Notes under the pieces: generated by a model
Seen by the model: the letters and a program-made list of their open reading frames with translations, nothing else
Told to the model about the DNA's origin: nothing
Database searches by the model: none
DNA from: a virus
Length of the DNA stretch: 23,755 nt
Direction: 5' to 3' (one strand)
IMG/VR virus record: IMGVR_UViG_3300009001_000097
Span: 1-23,755 of that record
Shown here: one piece after another, positions 23,301 to 23,755 of the stretch
Numbering within the stretch: the stretch's first letter is position 1
Layout of the letters: each line of letters opens with the position of its first letter
Translations under genes and position numbers: made by a program

Positions 23301-23755
23301 TAAGAAGTAGTATTTCGTGGAGTTACTACTTCGTCTTCATCCATCAGTCGTATTGCTTCTTGTATCGCACTTGTGACGAAAACTTCCCCACCCAAGTACA
23401 TGCCCGCAGGATGAACGAAAAGTTTAAATATGTCATTCCACTTGGATATTGCAACACCAGACTTGACTAACAAAGCCCATGTCTGATATAATTTATCGTC
23501 GGTAAGATATTTTAATGATTCATATCCTACCGTAGATGATGGTTCACCTATTTTGAAAATGTTTTCTTTGGTGTAGATTACCTCTACATCTAATCCATAA
23601 AACGATCGGAAAAACCATTCTATTGCGAATTTGGTCCCCTTGGATCGAAACAGTGTGTTTGAGAAGTTTGCAGCTGCTCTTAATTCCGCATCGGTATCAC
23701 CAAACCCTTTGAAATACGCATCACCTAAAAGAAGTTCATCTTCAATGTAGGTCAA
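20315..23755 (-). CDS. Large tail/baseplate-associated protein with tandem Calx-beta/Ig-like repeats (5' end outside window)
   Basis: 1146 codons are open to the window edge. The first in-window codon is TTG, so the true start lies beyond 23755. Residues 1-135 (LLLGDAYFKGFGDTD, RSKGTKFAIEWFFRSFYGLDVEV, LKYLTDDKLYQTW, FKLFVHPAGMYLGGEVFV) form a mostly helical domain that I associate with a conserved large tail protein of marine T4-like phages. Residues about 150-985 hold seven Calx-beta/Ig-like repeats of about 105-115 residues, each with an EG-type signature (near 163, 281, 388, 491, 604, 716, 826; the fifth is TES). Repeat seven carries an insertion at about 850-930. Residues 985-1146 are a different beta domain. 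Probably a tail fibre or baseplate appendage. Confidence 0.65.
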   Translation of the reverse strand: MTYIEDELLLGDAYFKGFGDTDAELRAAANFSNTLFRSKGTKFAIEWFFRSFYGLDVEVIYTKENIFKIGEPSSTVGYESLKYLTDDKLYQTWALLVKSGVAISKWNDIFKLFVHPAGMYLGGEVFVTSAIQEAIRLMDEDEVVTPRNTTSYTITPFQSSRTEGTSFEINVDATNLSNNVGQGSFYLENITSSNNDFVSFVDSSEPELIYFNPLTSNTARATFYIPIASDTDETESNESFRVVVLDDENQSVGNVVLTINDKIIGYTLTVNGQENSITVDEGETINFTVTAGDLTIPDSTLFYYINTGTTSLSDYVVNPPTILSQAPVSIIDGVGSFSIQTKVDTVVDDGETFTVVLATSTGVVKDNFVVTLNDVVPAFSVSVSNVTEGNSLVANLTADLSSVGETVNWTMTGSAAADSRVAVTSGSFVITGTSGSYILTGTSSSSLYQGNVSGTISMTETAAGFTTSDTFNLVDKAVTYLISSSPEPATEGDTITFSITGTNIDNAIDHHFYVSHVTTDDADFSTTPPSSGSRTAVSITNNASSPNPTLTIATNTDATTEEFDFVLTDASTGGNIVATERVSILPAGATVTYTLTPDLTTVTESSVLTVNFLTNDTAGYYYYWVEGTNITSDDFTSGYATNSSRQQILVEANSPTEAEANIILNLKADKIREGTETFVVKIAKTNTGGAISNSGTITITDSSVQTYTISASDVVEGSLLSVTVTPNIREVEDLYFEITGSGVVGRFNETQISKGFTSLYSSYSQGFFTSISDDYEGPQTGTVTVSIDDYASNGGTIVGSDTFQMTDRPPSGLTLVTDLVSDTADEGDVINFTFDGNNLPPKTYYAWPDVVYPKQTTSSSPTGSFFIYCDTTNLEVGMTAAQSLSVGGSITFISSGVGVDMSEALSSGVSAGEIISFAQPEVWSDFTGSPYKVFTLSTGSPEQGTFSVTTNTDDDFANDTYTFGVYDTPIGTLLKSRTITINDTTPTVPVVISDKPSLIRTRAAFPIVQAGVIFKTDGQIVATTATTQTYDNIVGTWLSDVSGLPANRANYEVRAVSNFTLGTGTAIGSFGTWLSMNTENGWTAQVEDPQAQYQFNVTISIREVSAPGVPVVPSNSDSWTVTIRAEEIYSDGTATRLPEDILEPGG
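20801..23308 (-). repeat. Seven tandem Calx-beta/Ig-like domain repeats
   Basis: Seven diverged protein repeats spaced 103-117 residues apart, except for an insertion in the last. Each opens with (T/D/V)E(G/S) followed by a hydrophobic strand, and most close with a TINDK, LND, TITD or INDTTP-like turn. Identity between copies is low, so they are old domain duplications rather than recent DNA repeats. Boundaries are approximate. Confidence 0.6.

Noticed and set aside
23753-23755. Apparent start codon of the large repeat protein at the window edge
   Set aside because: The codon is TTG at the very edge, and the sequence begins in the middle of a conserved domain, so the gene is truncated by the window.
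1-23755. tRNA genes, CRISPR arrays, insertion sequences, attachment sites or an origin
   Set aside because: No cloverleaf, regularly spaced repeat array, transposase or terminal inverted repeats were seen by eye; gaps between genes are all under 90 bases.

Overview
The window is one block of a T4-superfamily myovirus genome (contractile-tailed, double-stranded DNA phage). All supported genes lie on the minus strand, so transcription runs from position 23755 towards position 1. The T4 late morphogenesis order is clear: small terminase gp16, large terminase gp17, tail sheath gp18, tail tube gp19, portal gp20, prohead core gp67, a small core or internal protein, prohead protease gp21, scaffold gp22 and major capsid gp23. 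These are followed by a second tail-tube-like protein and the recombination genes uvsY and uvsW. The fibre, collagen-like and beta-rich proteins resemble those I associate with marine T4-like phages (cyanophage or pelagiphage relatives). The host cannot be named from this sequence: there are no tRNAs, photosynthesis genes or other host markers.

Layout in transcription order. (1) 23755-20315: C-terminal 1146 residues of a large tail or baseplate-associated protein with about seven tandem Calx-beta/Ig-like repeats; its start is outside the window. (2) 20311-18352: terminase genes. (3) 18279-16019: sheath and tube genes behind a TATAAATA late promoter, closed by a terminator hairpin. (4) 15958-14258: portal. 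(5) 14271-5473: about 8.8 kb inserted between gp20 and gp67 relative to T4. It holds a collagen-like protein, three large beta-rich virion-type proteins, a smaller one, a predicted winged-HTH protein and a protein with SPOUT-methyltransferase-like features. (6) 5462-1182: the head module gp67, a methyltransferase-like gene, a 67-residue protein with a T4-type capsid-targeting leader, gp21, gp22 and gp23, closed by a strong terminator. (7) 1095-1: a tube-like protein with its own late promoter, then uvsY-uvsW behind a sigma70-type promoter.

The genes jointly build the head (gp20, 67, 21, 22, 23), fill it (gp16, 17) and build the tail (gp18, 19). Five perfect TATAAATA boxes, all on the coding strand and all just upstream of genes, indicate T4-like late transcription (sliding-clamp and gp55-type sigma). 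The uvsY promoter instead looks like a host-sigma70 promoter, as expected for a gene expressed before the late phase.

The most unusual content is the accessory material inside the head operons: the wHTH and SPOUT-like pair next to a beta-helix-like protein, and a methyltransferase-like gene wedged between gp67 and the next core gene whose late promoter would give an almost leaderless mRNA. No stretch longer than about 90 bases lacks a gene.
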